This document shows, piece by piece, positions 25,586 through 34,358 of a stretch of DNA of 64,000 nt. Numbering within the stretch: position 1 is the stretch's first letter; each line of letters starts with the position of its first letter. A model generated the notes under the pieces. The model was not told where the DNA came from. It did no database searches and saw only the letters and a program-made list of their open reading frames with translations. This DNA comes from Burkholderia sp. FERM BP-3421 (GTDB lineage Bacteria; Pseudomonadota; Gammaproteobacteria; Burkholderiales; Burkholderiaceae), in contig NZ_CP117781.1 of the NCBI RefSeq assembly GCF_028657905.1, forward strand, positions 186,001 to 250,000, in the 5' to 3' direction. The position numbers were made by a program, and so were the translations under genes.

Positions 25586-25854
25586 GTACGCGCGTCATGG
25601 GTAAAAGGTTGGACTAGATCAAACAGGCAGCGTCAGATTGGCTGGCTCAGTTCGGCCATCATGCGACATTCGACAGAGAGCGCAAGATTGTCAACAATGT
25701 CTCGCGGTCTGGCGATCATTTCCCGAAAAATCTTGTGCGTGACCGAGTTGAACCAAGGATGCACCTCAGATGTATTCGACTTACACGACTCGCCGCACGA
25801 ATGCTGCGAGAGAGAGCTTGCCCACCAGCGCCCTCCCTTTTCTGAGTGAAGCGA
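25586..25854. other. Intergenic stretch with a start-less open frame on the minus strand
   Basis: G+C falls here at the edge of the accessory island. On the minus strand one frame stays open for about 67 codons and ends at 25633, with sequence such as FREMIARPRDIVDNLALSVE that looks coding, but it follows a stop and has no convincing start. It may be the tail of a gene truncated when the island entered. I recognise no domain. Confidence 0.35.
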
Positions 25855-26880
25855 TCAATTAATCTCGCTGAGACGTCGGGAAGTCGTCGACAATTGATTT
25901 TGCAGTGCCTTACGTAAGGAGTCGTCGATTTGCATCTTCAGTACCCGCTGCACATCGTCTGCTCGCTGATGTAGTTCAGCAGCCGTTGTACCAGCTCCTG
26001 TTTTTCGATATGTCTTTTCCGCACCCTCCTTATCTAGCGCAGAAAGAACATCATTCTCGTGAAAGAAGCAGGGGCTTTTTGTTCCTTTGTAAAGAAGTTT
26101 AGGATCTGTTGTCGCGTAGACCATGATCGAAGCGGGATCGTCCTTTGACCAATCGAATGCGCTACGGTCTGCGATCAGTTGGCGTACGTTAGTATCCACC
26201 ATCTGTTTATTCCATCCGTAGGTTTTCTTATAAAAAGCATAAACAACCGGCCAGTTATATTCTTTATCGCATCCACTTGCCGGACTTTGATGCTGGTGGT
26301 GAAAGCCGAGCGCATGGCCAAACTCATGCAGAACTATACCTGAAAACCGCGGCTCTGCGGGAGGCGCTTTGTCGAAGCCCTGAAAATTCATGGACGTTAG
26401 ATGTTGTTTCGTCAATTGATTGCTTATGCTGTCAGTTCCAATGTAAGACCAATATCCAGGCTCATCGAAGCCGATTCTTATCTCACTTGTGTCATTGTCC
26501 GCGCAGTCATGACCGTTCGGCGGACCATATTCCATCGTTAAATCTATCTGCAATTCAAACCATTTTTGTGCTGCTTGTAGAATTCTCGATCGAATGACAT
26601 CGTTTCCCCCCTGAAAACAGATATGTAAGACCTGTCCGGGTGGCCATCTGTTTGGCAGAACGACCACATAAAATAGGTTTGGCGGTAGATTTGCTTTGCG
26701 AATCGAAGTGCTGGAATATGATCGGTCGGCGGGCATGTAATTGAGTCGCGCAGGTGACCACTTATAGTTTTCTCCGTCGCCGTGGGTCTCTAGGTCGTGC
26801 GCGCGTGAATTTGTGAGAAGCGAGAGCGCGAAAATGAAAATTGACGAAATGGCAAATTGTTTCCACGTTAATTTTTTCAT
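25855..26880 (-). CDS. Secreted metzincin-type zinc metalloprotease
   Basis: A 341-residue secreted protein. A Sec signal (residues 1-27, WKQFAISSIFIFALSLLTNS) precedes a metalloprotease domain with HEFGHALGFHHQH, the HExxHxxGxxH zinc motif, near residue 185. DPASIMVYA about 65 residues later looks like the Met-turn. This places it among metzincins (astacin/M12-like). The gene is markedly lower in G+C than neighbours and pairs with a lipoprotein gene upstream on the same strand. Host or prey targeting is possible but unproven. Confidence 0.85.
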   Translation of the reverse strand: MKKLTWKQFAISSIFIFALSLLTNSRAHDLETHGDGENYKWSPARLNYMPADRSYSSTSIRKANLPPNLFYVVVLPNRWPPGQVLHICFQGGNDVIRSRILQAAQKWFELQIDLTMEYGPPNGHDCADNDTSEIRIGFDEPGYWSYIGTDSISNQLTKQHLTSMNFQGFDKAPPAEPRFSGIVLHEFGHALGFHHQHQSPASGCDKEYNWPVVYAFYKKTYGWNKQMVDTNVRQLIADRSAFDWSKDDPASIMVYATTDPKLLYKGTKSPCFFHENDVLSALDKEGAEKTYRKTGAGTTAAELHQRADDVQRVLKMQIDDSLRKALQNQLSTTSRRLSEIN

Positions 26881-26930
26881 GTGATCCTCGTCTTATAAAA
26901 TACGCTTTCATTTTTGTGATTGAGGTATGC

Positions 26931-27975
26931 TTATTGGCACGCGGCTTTAATCGCCGTCAACGTATTTGTCAAATCGTCTCCAGTTTTCCCTGCGAGACTA
27001 TTGGTTGCTATCACTTGCTGACAAACTGCCAGTTTTGACTTCGCCATAGTGAGATTTGTTTGATCGGTGCTGGCTGTGGCCTTATTTGATGTCGCAGTTC
27101 CTATTTGACTAAAAAGATTTCCAATCGCGGAAAAATAGCCTGATATTATATCGGCCGGCAATTGGGTCAGCCCAATCAGTTCACCATCTGTATTTTGATC
27201 AATCGAGGTGATTATCCCATCTGTAAGGCCGATGTTGGTTTGGTTGTTTGCAAAGAACGACTTGCTAACCGGATAAAACAGTGTGGGCGACTGATCGGGG
27301 GAAAATGCAAGATAGTCACTTTTTGTGTTGCTTTGTGAATCTGTGATTGATATCCGATAAGGAATTAACTGTCGATAGAATATGCCGGTCTGATCGCTGG
27401 AATTCTCAGATAGATGTTCGGTGTTGTAAGTTGGGAGCGGCATGCTCGGACTAATCGCGATGGTAAGGTTGCACAAAGGAGGAAGGGCATCATGATTTTC
27501 CGGATAAATTGCCAGAGTGTACGTTTGATTTGCCTGGCAGTTATTGGTCTGTTTGGGTACGAGGGCTGCCAATACCCCGCTGAATATACCTGCGTCCGCA
27601 CCGATATTTTTCGCGATGGTGTTCACGCCGCTAGTCGTTACTGTGTTTGAGGTCTGGAGCAGGCCAGCAGAACTTATACTCAGCGTCACATGATTTGTAC
27701 CAACCAAACTGCTCTTGTATTTGAGAACGAATCGACGACTGAGATCAGGTTCGGCTTTTGCGGAACTAACCGTTATGGCCTGATTTTTATCTTTGTCCAA
27801 TGTCACAGTGACGAGTATTGCTTGGCGCGGCATGTAATACATGAGGCCGTCATCCGGATTAGTAGAATCCTGGGGGGGCATACACGCGGGTGGAAATGCC
27901 TGTGCAGCCGGATATCAGCAACACGCTAGCCAAAGTGAACAAGGGAGCGAAAATTGGACGATTTCGGAGCTTCAT
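26931..27975 (-). pseudogene. Lipoprotein of unknown function, frameshifted in a C7 run
   Basis: Translation starts well at ATG 27975 (GGAG upstream) and gives a lipoprotein signal: LRNRPIFAPLFTLASVLL followed by ISGC. After RVYAPPGF the frame stops. One base over, it continues PQDSTNPDDGLMYYMPRQAI for about 316 residues to 26931, with a Thr/Asn-rich body and a final Cys pair. Six C in the tract 27872-27878 would join the two frames, and seven are present. It shares low G+C and orientation with the protease gene. No domain recognised. Confidence 0.7.
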
Positions 27976-27999
27976 AAGTAACTCCAATGCGAAAAGGAC

Positions 28000-28373
28000 G
28001 CATGTAAGTCCACGCACTGCAACAAACGAGTAGCGCTATATGTTGATATCCGATATTAGTAATTCTTTCGGCCTGAGTATCGCGAAGTATAGGAAAAAAC
28101 GCTGTGCCTTGCCCAATAAAATTTTACTACCTATGTTGGGGGGGGGGGGGGCAACAGACATTACGTGCTCAGAATGACCGGCTAGACTGATCAAGCCTAG
28201 ATGAAAGGCTGGTGGTTGACAACAATCCTCTCCGTGGGAAGTTCGCAAGATCTCTGCTCTCAGTTAGATCGATCTGAGCGCTGGCGAAACGCGTAGTTGA
28301 GAGTTCCTACGAACGCGGGTTACAAGACCGTTTGAATGTCCGCTCCGTGCTTCGTTGAAGGTCCGCTTCGGGT
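28000..28373. other. AT-rich non-coding region with a 14-G homopolymer
   Basis: About 370 bp between the lipoprotein start and the IS element hold no convincing gene on either strand. A run of 14 G (28138-28151) is the most striking feature. It lies 163 bp upstream of the lipoprotein start, in a position where length changes could alter promoter geometry. Confidence 0.6.
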
Positions 28374-30034
28374 CGAAGCTGTGTGGAAACACGTAACTCA
28401 GCGTCGGCGGGAGCAGATCCCGTGCCGCATTTTCGCAGCCTTCAGGTGAACGAGGAGTGTCGCCATAGCTTCAGTGCTGAGTTGCTGTGGTCCCCTCGGC
28501 AATGTAAGCGCACCCTGGAGTGCTTCACGCACCCACCAGCCGCATCGCCTTCATGGTTTTCGAGAACCCGAGTATCGCTATGACGCGTTTGAGGTTGTAT
28601 GCCAGTACATGCAAACTCATTTCGGTGCTCACGTTGGCAAACCGGCGAGTCAGGAAGTGCGTGTAGCCCATCCAGTGTTTGAACGTCCCGAACACATGCT
28701 CAACTGTCCGCCTTCGCACCGTCATCGCATTCGGCATTCGGTCCAGTCTTCGCTGCGCAGCTTCCAGCACTGATTCGTGCTCCCAGCGCGTGATCCGCCG
28801 GTAATTGCTTGGCGTGCATTGTGGTTTCATGGCGCAGCCGATACAGGCGCTACTCCAGTAACGACGTAGATACATGCCATGTTCGAGGCCAGTAAAGCGA
28901 TAGATCGCACGTTGCCCGGCCGGGCATAGATATTCGTCATCCCGGGCAATGTAAATAAAGTCGGCCCGATCAAAGCGGCCATCAGCCTTCGCGCTGGATG
29001 TCGTAACCTTCGGCAGAATGGCAGGCAATGCCTGCGTCCTCGCAAGCCTTTATCTGTGGGCCACTGTAATACCCGCGATCAGCGATGGCCTTCAATTTGG
29101 TTCTACCCATGGCATCACGAGCAGCTTGCGCCATTGGACTTAGCTGCGCGCGGTCACTACCCGCGTTCGTAACTTCATGCGCAACGATTAGATGGTGCTT
29201 GGCATCTACGGCGATCTGCACGTTGTAGCCGACCATCCCAGAACCACGGCCACTGGTCGCCATGGAGCGTGCATCAGGATCCGTCAGCGAGATCTGTCCG
29301 TCAGGCAGCGTTTTCAACTCCTCTTTGATCTGCTCAAGGTGACGCATTTGCCCCTGCAATTGAGCAATCTTCTCTTTGAGTCGAGTCGTTCTGGCTTCCA
29401 CCTCGGGCGGCTGCGTTCGATCTGCCGTTTCTAATGCGCTCAGGTAACGATGGATGCTTTCCTCGATCTGCTGCTGCCGCTTATCGATCTTGCCCGTCGT
29501 AAAGTTTCGGTCGCGTGTATTGGAGGCCTTGAACTTACTTCCATCGATGGCGACCATGGCCTGGGAGAACAGCTTGAGATCGCGGCACAACACGACAAAC
29601 CGACTACAGACGTTGCGAATACCTGCGCCGTTGTTGCGTCGAAAGTCAGCTATCGTTTTGAAGTCTGGCACCAGGCGGCCAGTCAGCCACATCAGCTCGA
29701 TATTGCGCTGACATTCGCGCTCCAGGCGTCGGCTTGATTGAATCCGGTTTAGGTAGCCGTAGATGTATATTTTCAGCAGCACTGCCGGATGGTAGGAGGG
29801 GCGGCCTGTCGTCGAAGGCGTAACACTGGTGAAGCCAAGTGTGTGCAGATCAAGCTCTTCGACAAAGGCCTCGACGATCCTGACCGGGTTATCCTCGGCA
29901 ACGAAATCGTCCAGGCATTCGGGCAATAGCGCTACCTGCTTGCGGTCATCGCCTTCAACGAATCGCTTCATGGGCAGCCCATCCTGAATGCGTTGATTCA
30001 GTCTAGACGATCAACGCGTTTTCACACAGCCTCG
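28374..30034 (-). mobile_element. IS1182-family insertion sequence
   Basis: The element is about 1.66 kb. Terminal inverted repeats are seen at 28378-28394 (GCTGTGTGGAAACACGT) and, reversed, at 30014-30030 (GCTGTGTGAAAACGCGT), 15 of 17 matching. A few flanking bases also match, so I place the ends at 28374 and 30034; the exact ends and target duplication are uncertain. It contains one transposase gene broken by a frameshift. It separates the protease/lipoprotein island from the P450 gene. Confidence 0.8.
28525..29971 (-). pseudogene. IS1182-type transposase, one-base frameshift
   Basis: The first part (29971-28982) carries the family N-terminus (DDFVAEDNPVRIVEAFVEEL) and the DDE-type core (AMVAIDGSKFKASNTRDRNF, KAIADRGYYSGPQIKACEDAG). 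The second part (29024-28525) carries the C-terminal region (YLCPAGQRAIYRF, HVFGTFKHWMGYTHFLTRRF). Removing one base at 29023 joins them as AGIAAILPKV. IS1182 transposases are normally a single frame, so this copy is probably inactive unless frameshifting is programmed. Confidence 0.8.
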
Positions 30035-30223
30035 GTCGATCACCGCCATTGGCGACAAACGGTCGTATTGTCACCTGATCTGACGTCGACTGACCGGTCA
30101 GGACTCGACCTATACACGTCATACGTCGTGGGAAATCGACGCGATACCGGGCGGGCGGCTCGCATGACGACGCCGGCTGAGTTCCCACTTTCCACGTCTT
30201 GCGTATCCGGCTGCCCGACGCCG

Positions 30224-32545
30224 TCAAATCTCCAACACAATCCGCCCCCCACCCGCCCGCGAGCAGCAAGCCATCATGCGCGTATTAAGCGCCCGTTCGC
30301 CCGCGCTCAACACGCTGTCGCGATGCTCGACCTCGCCCGCCAGCACGCGCACCTCGCACGCACCGCACAAGCCCTCCTCGCAGTCGCTCGGCACGTCGAC
30401 ATTCGCCGCGCGCAGCACCGACAGCAGCGTGCGGTCGGCCGGCACGGTCAGCACCAGCCCCGAGTCCTTCAGTTCGACCTCGAACGCACGATCCGGCCCC
30501 CGGCCCGCGCCCGACACAGCCGCCGCAAAGCGTTCGACCCGCAGCGCATCATGCGGCCAGCGCTGCGCACGCTCGGCCAGCGCATCCAGCAGGCGCGCCG
30601 GGCCGCATCCATAGACCTGCACGCCCGGCGCGACGTCAAGCGCGGCGGGATCGAGGCGCGTGCCCTCATCCGTGACATGGAGACACAGCCGCGCCCCATG
30701 CAGCGCGTGCAGCGCATCGACAAACGCCATCGCCCGCCGACGCCGGCCGCAGTAATGCACGACGTAGTCGAGGCCGCGCGTGCGCGCCTCGTTCGCCAGC
30801 GCCATGATCGGCGTGATGCCGATGCCGCCCGCGACGAAGATCACGCGCCCGGCCTCGGGCGCGAGCCCGAAGTGATTGCGCGGCCCGCGCACCCGCACGC
30901 GCATGCCCGTACTCAACGCGCGATGCAGCCACGCCGAACCGCCGCGACTGTCGGGCGCGCGCAGCACCGCGATGTCGTAGACCGTGCGCACATCTGGATC
31001 CCCGCACAGCGAATACTGTCGCGACAGCCCCGTATCCCCGCAGGCCACGTCGAGATGCGCGCCCGCGCGCCAGGCCGGCAACACCGCGCCGTCGGGCGCG
31101 GCCAGCCGCACCCGGACGATATCGTCCGCCTCCGGCGTGATCGACAGCACGGTCAGCCCACGCCCCGCACGGCGCGCATTCGATTCGCCGACCCGAACCA
31201 CCAGTGTCGAGGCACCCACCGCCGGCCGCGTGCGCTCGGGGTTCTCGGCCGGATCCCACTCGACCCACAGATGCTCAGGCCCACGAAACGAGGTATTCGG
31301 CACATAGCTGAATTTCTGCGCGGCCAACCGCAGATGCGGCAGCCGCCGCGTCAGCTCATCGACGAGGATCTGCAACTCCATGCGCGCGAGATGCTTGCCG
31401 AGGCACTGGTGCGCGCCATAGCCGAAGGTCAGGTGCTCGGCCGGGTTGTCGCGATGGATGTCGAACAGATCGGGATCGTTGAAATGGCGCGCGTCGTGAT
31501 TCGCCGACGCCGTGACGATCAGGAGCTTCGCGCCGGCCGGCACCGGCACGCCGCCCACCATCGCGTCGCGCGTGGCGATGCGTCGCCACGCGGCGACCGA
31601 GCCGTTGTGCCGCAGGCACTCGTCGACCGCGTTCGGGATCAGCGCCGGATCCGCGCACAGTTCGCGCCACGCGTGCGGATGCCGCAACAGCAGGGTCAGC
31701 GCGTTCGCGGCCGCATGCGCGGTCGTCTCGTGCGCGGCGACGATGCCCGCCATCATCATCGAGTGCAGGTACGAATCGGTGATGACGTCCGGATGCGCGC
31801 GTTGCAGGCGGATCCCGAGCAGCATCCAGCCCGGCCCCGACGGATCGGCGCGCATCCTGTCGAGCACGCCGCCCGCGTATTGCCAGAACCGCCCGACCGC
31901 ATGCGCGACCGCCACCTGCTCATCGGGGCGCGGCCGCCCCCAGGTGTTCACCGTATGCGCGATCGAATAGCGGCGCAGCGTGTCCATGTCCTCTTCGGGC
32001 ACGCCGAGGAAATGCAGCGCGACGGTCAGCGGCACTTCCCACAGCATCTGTTCGACCAGGTCCGCGCGGCCGGCGTCGACGAAGCGATCGACGTAGTCGC
32101 GCGCGAGCCGCCGCACCAGCGGCGCATGCCGCTGCACCGCCTCGGGCGTGAACGGTTCGATCAGCAGACGCCGCCGCGCCATGTGCGCGGGCTCGTCCTC
32201 GTTGACGAGCGTGCGGTTCATCGCATAGTCGTAGGACGCGAGCACCGCGTTCGCCTCGGGGTCGGTCGGCGTGATCTTCTCGAGCGCGATCGACGGACTG
32301 AAGGTCTGGTTGTCGCGGAACACCCCCTTGATGTCCGCGTAGCGCGTCACGACCCAGTAGCCGAGCCGTGGGCTGTAGAACACCGGTTCGCGCTCGCGCG
32401 CCCAACGAAGGTAATCGGGAGGATCCTGCTGATAGCCGTCGCCGAACGGATCGAACGCGGCGGCCTGCGCGCTCACGGGGCAAGCGGGGGCGTCGGACGC
32501 GGACGCCGGCTGGAACGGACAACGCGCATCGGGAGAAGCGGACAT
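30224..32545 (-). CDS. Self-sufficient cytochrome P450 fused to phthalate-dioxygenase-type reductase (CYP116B-like)
   Basis: A 773-residue class VII P450. The haem domain has the I-helix AGIVAAHETTAHAA, the K-helix ECLRHN and the haem loop FGYGAHQCLGKHLARMELQI. A linker leads to the reductase with the FMN site SRQYSLCG, NADH site FVAGGIGITPIMALANEA and a plant-type 2Fe-2S centre (CEEGLCGACEVRVL, later MMACC). Electrons flow NADH-FMN-2Fe2S-haem in one chain. GAGG supports ATG 32545. The natural substrate is unknown. The gene lies between an IS element and an H-NS-like gene. Confidence 0.93.
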   Translation of the reverse strand: MSASPDARCPFQPASASDAPACPVSAQAAAFDPFGDGYQQDPPDYLRWAREREPVFYSPRLGYWVVTRYADIKGVFRDNQTFSPSIALEKITPTDPEANAVLASYDYAMNRTLVNEDEPAHMARRRLLIEPFTPEAVQRHAPLVRRLARDYVDRFVDAGRADLVEQMLWEVPLTVALHFLGVPEEDMDTLRRYSIAHTVNTWGRPRPDEQVAVAHAVGRFWQYAGGVLDRMRADPSGPGWMLLGIRLQRAHPDVITDSYLHSMMMAGIVAAHETTAHAAANALTLLLRHPHAWRELCADPALIPNAVDECLRHNGSVAAWRRIATRDAMVGGVPVPAGAKLLIVTASANHDARHFNDPDLFDIHRDNPAEHLTFGYGAHQCLGKHLARMELQILVDELTRRLPHLRLAAQKFSYVPNTSFRGPEHLWVEWDPAENPERTRPAVGASTLVVRVGESNARRAGRGLTVLSITPEADDIVRVRLAAPDGAVLPAWRAGAHLDVACGDTGLSRQYSLCGDPDVRTVYDIAVLRAPDSRGGSAWLHRALSTGMRVRVRGPRNHFGLAPEAGRVIFVAGGIGITPIMALANEARTRGLDYVVHYCGRRRRAMAFVDALHALHGARLCLHVTDEGTRLDPAALDVAPGVQVYGCGPARLLDALAERAQRWPHDALRVERFAAAVSGAGRGPDRAFEVELKDSGLVLTVPADRTLLSVLRAANVDVPSDCEEGLCGACEVRVLAGEVEHRDSVLSAGERALNTRMMACCSRAGGGRIVLEI

Positions 32546-32617
32546 GGCCATCCTCGCAGCCGGGGGCGATCGCGTCACTCTAATACGCGCGCGCCGCGAC
32601 GTCGATGCCGCGCGCCG

Positions 32618-32938
32618 TCAATTCGTGGTGCGGATCAGAAACGGCGCGTACTCCTGCCCCGCGATCCAGCGCGGCGGCCGGCCGCGGCCGGACCAGGTCT
32701 CGCCCGTGGCGGGATTGCGATACTTCGGCCGGACCCGGCCGACGCGCCGGTCGCGCCCGCCGTCCAGCCGCCGCGCGCCGAAGATGTCGCGCTCGGTCAG
32801 CCCGTATTCCTTGATCGTGCGCCGCACGGCGCTCAGCGCCGCCTCGATCTCGCTCTTGCGGGCCGCCTCGACCGCCTGCTCCATCGCCTTCATCTTTTCC
32901 TTCAGGCTCTGATACGACTCGTGTTCGACTACGTTCAT
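32618..32938 (-). CDS. H-NS-family nucleoid protein
   Basis: A 106-residue H-NS/MvaT-like protein. The N-terminal coiled-coil (KEKMKAMEQAVEAARKSEIE) is followed by the DNA-binding domain KYRNPATGETWSGRGRPPRW, with the AT-hook-like GRGRPP core. It is shorter and more basic at the linker than the core Bordetella-type H-NS. It lies 72 bp upstream of the P450 in the same direction. H-NS paralogues often accompany acquired DNA. Confidence 0.9.
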   Translation of the reverse strand: MNVVEHESYQSLKEKMKAMEQAVEAARKSEIEAALSAVRRTIKEYGLTERDIFGARRLDGGRDRRVGRVRPKYRNPATGETWSGRGRPPRWIAGQEYAPFLIRTTN

Positions 32939-33149
32939 GACGCTCCCTCACATCCTCGTGTGTTCTTTGTATTGATTCAATGCAGCGCGCCGGACTCGCG
33001 CCGGCGCCCTTCCCCTTCCTCCCGCGCAGCGGCGGCGCGCCGCCGGCCGCGAGCGCGTACGCGCCGCGCCGGGCGCCACGCCCGCGCGGCCGACGCGCGC
33101 GCCGCGTCGGCGACCGAACAGACAATGCGGCATGCGTTCCTCCCTTCTC

Positions 33150-34328
33150 TCAGACGGCATCCGTCGCATGCATCGCGTCGATCTGCGCAGACGTGAAGCC
33201 GAGTTCGGCCAGGATCGCGTCGGTGTGCTCCCCGAGCGCCGGCACCGCGCGCATCGGCGGCGGCGCGGCGGCGTCCGCGCCGGGCGGCAGCAGCGCGGGC
33301 ACCGGCCCGCGTTCCGTCTGCACCTCGGTCCAGCGACGCCGCGCGGCGAGCTGCGGATGCGCCCACACGTCGCGCATGTCGTTCAGGCGCGCATTCGCGA
33401 TGCCCGCCGCGTCGAGCCGCGCGACCAGCCGGTCCGCATCGAGCGCCGCGAACACCGTGGTGATGATCGCGTGTAGTTCGTCCTTCGCGTCGAGCCGGCG
33501 CGAATTCGACGCGAAACGCGGATCGTCCGCGAGCGCGGGCCGTTCCAGCACGCGTTCGCAGAACACCTGCCACTCGCGCTCGTTCTGCAGGCCGAGCACC
33601 ACGGTGTCGCCGCCGCCCGTCGCGAACGGCCCGTAGGGATAGATCGTCGCGTGCGCCGCGCCGGAGCGCAGCGGCGGCGCCTGGCCGTCGATGCTGTAGT
33701 AGAGCGGGAAGCCCATCCACTCGACCATGCTCTCCAGCATCGACACGTCGATGCGCCGGCCGCGCCCGGTCTTCTGGCGCTGCAGCAGCGCCGACAGGAT
33801 GTTGCTGTACGCATACATGCCGGTCGCGATGTCCGCGATCGAGCAGCCCGACTTCGCGGGCGCGTCCGGCGTGCCCGTGATCGACAGCAGGCCGGCCTCG
33901 CTCTGGATCAGCAGGTCGTAGGCCTTCTTGTCGCGATACGCGCCGTCCGGCCCGTAGCCCGAGATCCCGCACACGATCAGTCGCGGAAAACGCGCGTTGA
34001 GCGTCTCGTAGTCGAGCCCGAGCCGATCCGCCGCGCCGGGCGCGAGATTCTGGATGAACACGTCCGCCTCTTCCAACAGGCGCAGCAGCACCGCGCGCGC
34101 GGCCGGCTGCTTCAGGTCGAGCGTGAGGCTTTCCTTCGACCGGTTGGCCCAGACGAAGCTCGACGACAGACCGCCGACGCGTTCGTCGTAGGCGCGCGCG
34201 AAATCGCCCACGCGCGGCCGCTCGATCTTGATCACGCGCGCGCCCAGGTCCGCGAGCTGGCGCGTGCAGAACGGCGCGGCGACCGCATGCTCGAGCGCGA
34301 CGACCGTGATTCCATCCAGCGGGTGCAT
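33150..34328 (-). CDS. CaiB/BaiF-family (class III) CoA-transferase
   Basis: A 392-residue family III CoA-transferase. Family regions are VVALEHAVAAPFCTRQLADL, KIERPRVGDFARAY, RSKESLTLDLKQP and a conserved Asp in the ISGYGPDGAYRDKKAYDLL segment. It transfers CoA between carboxylates, commonly succinyl-CoA to a hydroxy- or dicarboxylate. It is 30 bp after a 2-hydroxycarboxylate transporter gene, which suggests activation of an imported 2-hydroxy-acid such as malate or citramalate. The substrate is inferred. Confidence 0.9.
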   Translation of the reverse strand: MHPLDGITVVALEHAVAAPFCTRQLADLGARVIKIERPRVGDFARAYDERVGGLSSSFVWANRSKESLTLDLKQPAARAVLLRLLEEADVFIQNLAPGAADRLGLDYETLNARFPRLIVCGISGYGPDGAYRDKKAYDLLIQSEAGLLSITGTPDAPAKSGCSIADIATGMYAYSNILSALLQRQKTGRGRRIDVSMLESMVEWMGFPLYYSIDGQAPPLRSGAAHATIYPYGPFATGGGDTVVLGLQNEREWQVFCERVLERPALADDPRFASNSRRLDAKDELHAIITTVFAALDADRLVARLDAAGIANARLNDMRDVWAHPQLAARRRWTEVQTERGPVPALLPPGADAAAPPPMRAVPALGEHTDAILAELGFTSAQIDAMHATDAV

Positions 34329-34358
34329 GCGGGGCTCTCCTCGGTGAATGCGGATGCG

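Noticed and set aside
28036..28248. Short open frame on the minus strand across the 14-G run
   Set aside because: No ribosome site, mixed composition, and the proline stretch comes only from the homopolymer.
30090..30101. Perfect palindrome CTGACCGGTCAG between the IS element and the P450 gene
   Set aside because: It resembles a TetR-type site, but lies at the 3' end of the P450 gene with no promoter or start beside it; it may be a leftover or chance.
29993..33196. 1067-codon open frame on the plus strand opposite the P450 gene
   Set aside because: His/Arg-rich antisense shadow with no domain; the minus-strand P450 motifs are unmistakable.
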